Positions 5,922 to 6,386 of a stretch of 6,386 bases of DNA are shown one piece after another; positions within the stretch are counted from its first letter, which is position 1, and each line of letters opens with the position of its first letter. Below the pieces are notes generated by a model. That model had not been told where the DNA came from and ran no database searches. It was given only the letters and a program-made list of their open reading frames with translations. Position numbers and translations under genes: made by a program. Location of the stretch: contig CAIYXG010000247.1 in the NCBI GenBank assembly GCA_903930035.1, forward strand, positions 1-6,386, written 5' to 3'. The DNA comes from an uncultured Actinomycetes bacterium. GTDB taxonomy: Bacteria > Actinomycetota > Acidimicrobiia > Acidimicrobiales > Microtrichaceae.

Positions 5922-6386
5922 ACCAGCTCCTTGGTGTCGAGCGCGTCGCGCAGGCCGTCGCCCACGAACAGGAACGCCAGCACGGTCAGGAAGATGGCCG
6001 CCCCCGGGAAGACCAGCAGGTACGGGCTGGTGACGAAGTACTTCGAGCCCTCGTTGATCATGAGGCCCCACGACGGCGTGGGGGCGCGCACGCCCACCCC
6101 GATGAACGACAGCGCCGCCTCGGCCAGGATCACGTCGCCCACGGCGCCGGCGGTGAACGGGATGAGCGGCTGCACCGAGTTGGGCAGCAGGTGGCGGAAC
6201 AGGATCGTGCGGTCCGGGCAGCCGATGGCGCGGGCCGCCTCGACGTACTCCCGGTTGCGCTGCTGGAGGATGCTCGAGCGCAGGACGCGGGTGGTCGCGA
6301 ACCACGACGTGAGCCCGAGGGTGAGGACCACCGCCGAGACACCGCGGCCGACCACCGTGATGATGGCGAACGCCAGGACCAGGTAC
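5918..6386 (-). CDS. Peptide ABC importer permease, DppC/OppC type, 5' end outside window
   Basis: The C-terminal 155 residues are present and the frame runs off the window end without a start. The BPD_transp_1 EAA loop EYVEAARAIGCPDRTILFRH, followed by LLPN, is the contact site for the ATPases. It is followed by AEAALSFIGVGVRAPTPSWG, a highly conserved DppC/OppC segment, and a last hydrophobic helix (about PYLLVFPGAAIFLTVLAFLF) ending in VGDGLRDALDTKELV. That ending is normal for the family, so the 3' end is complete. This is an inner-membrane channel subunit working with a DppB-type permease and a lipoprotein binding protein, both presumably encoded beyond 6386. The stop overlaps the next start (GTGA). 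Confidence 0.93.
   Translation of the reverse strand, partial: YLVLAFAIITVVGRGVSAVVLTLGLTSWFATTRVLRSSILQQRNREYVEAARAIGCPDRTILFRHLLPNSVQPLIPFTAGAVGDVILAEAALSFIGVGVRAPTPSWGLMINEGSKYFVTSPYLLVFPGAAIFLTVLAFLFVGDGLRDALDTKELV
5927..5932 (-). promoter_or_regulatory. Ribosome binding site deciding the DppD-type start
   Basis: AAGGAG on the minus strand lies 5 nt upstream of the GTG at 5921, within the final codons of the permease gene. It supports this GTG over upstream in-frame starts. The DppF-type gene has no comparable site before its GTG and probably depends on coupling. Confidence 0.7.

Overview
The window is about 6.4 kb of very GC-rich DNA (roughly 70% or more by eye) with strong G/C third-position bias, dense packing, GTG starts and 4-nt stop/start overlaps. 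Several genes have start codons lying only 6-8 nt after a TANNNT -10 box, as in leaderless transcripts. Together this suggests an actinobacterium (Actinomycetota). I cannot fix the family or genus. No tRNA, rRNA, CRISPR array, insertion sequence or phage gene is visible.

Left part (1-1566): a truncated minus-strand gene for a CoA-ester lyase of the malyl-CoA / beta-methylmalyl-CoA lyase type is divergent from a plus-strand zinc-free NAD(P)H:quinone oxidoreductase of the MDR superfamily. The 88-bp gap between them holds a good sigma70-like promoter for the lyase, a leaderless-type -10 for the oxidoreductase, and a 28-bp near-perfect inverted repeat abutting that -10, which is the best operator candidate in the window.

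Middle part (1567-3865): after a 150-bp convergent spacer comes a two-gene minus-strand operon. It encodes a DsbB/BdbC-type membrane thiol oxidase and, coupled by an ATGA overlap, a membrane-anchored thioredoxin-fold protein with a CPHC active site. This looks like a complete exported-protein disulfide-forming pair. Divergent from it, across 91 bp with mirror-image -10 boxes, is a plus-strand pair: a thioredoxin-dependent-type glutathione peroxidase followed 10 nt later by a 69-residue HMA (CopZ-like) metal chaperone. The middle of the window therefore reads as a thiol/peroxide/metal homeostasis block.

Right part (3847-6386): a minus-strand peptide-type ABC importer operon runs in from beyond the window end. 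It has the C-terminal part of a DppC/OppC permease, then a DppD/OppD ATPase and a DppF/OppF ATPase, each joined by a GTGA overlap. Both ATPases carry the C-terminal four-cysteine extension of this family. The last ATPase gene overlaps the metal chaperone gene tail to tail by 19 bp.

Most of the genes belong to well-known families. I found no clearly new multi-gene system. The items most worth following up are non-coding: the operator-like palindrome, the recurring GGTASGGT extended -10 at leaderless-type starts, and the pairing of the redox operons around a symmetric divergent promoter.
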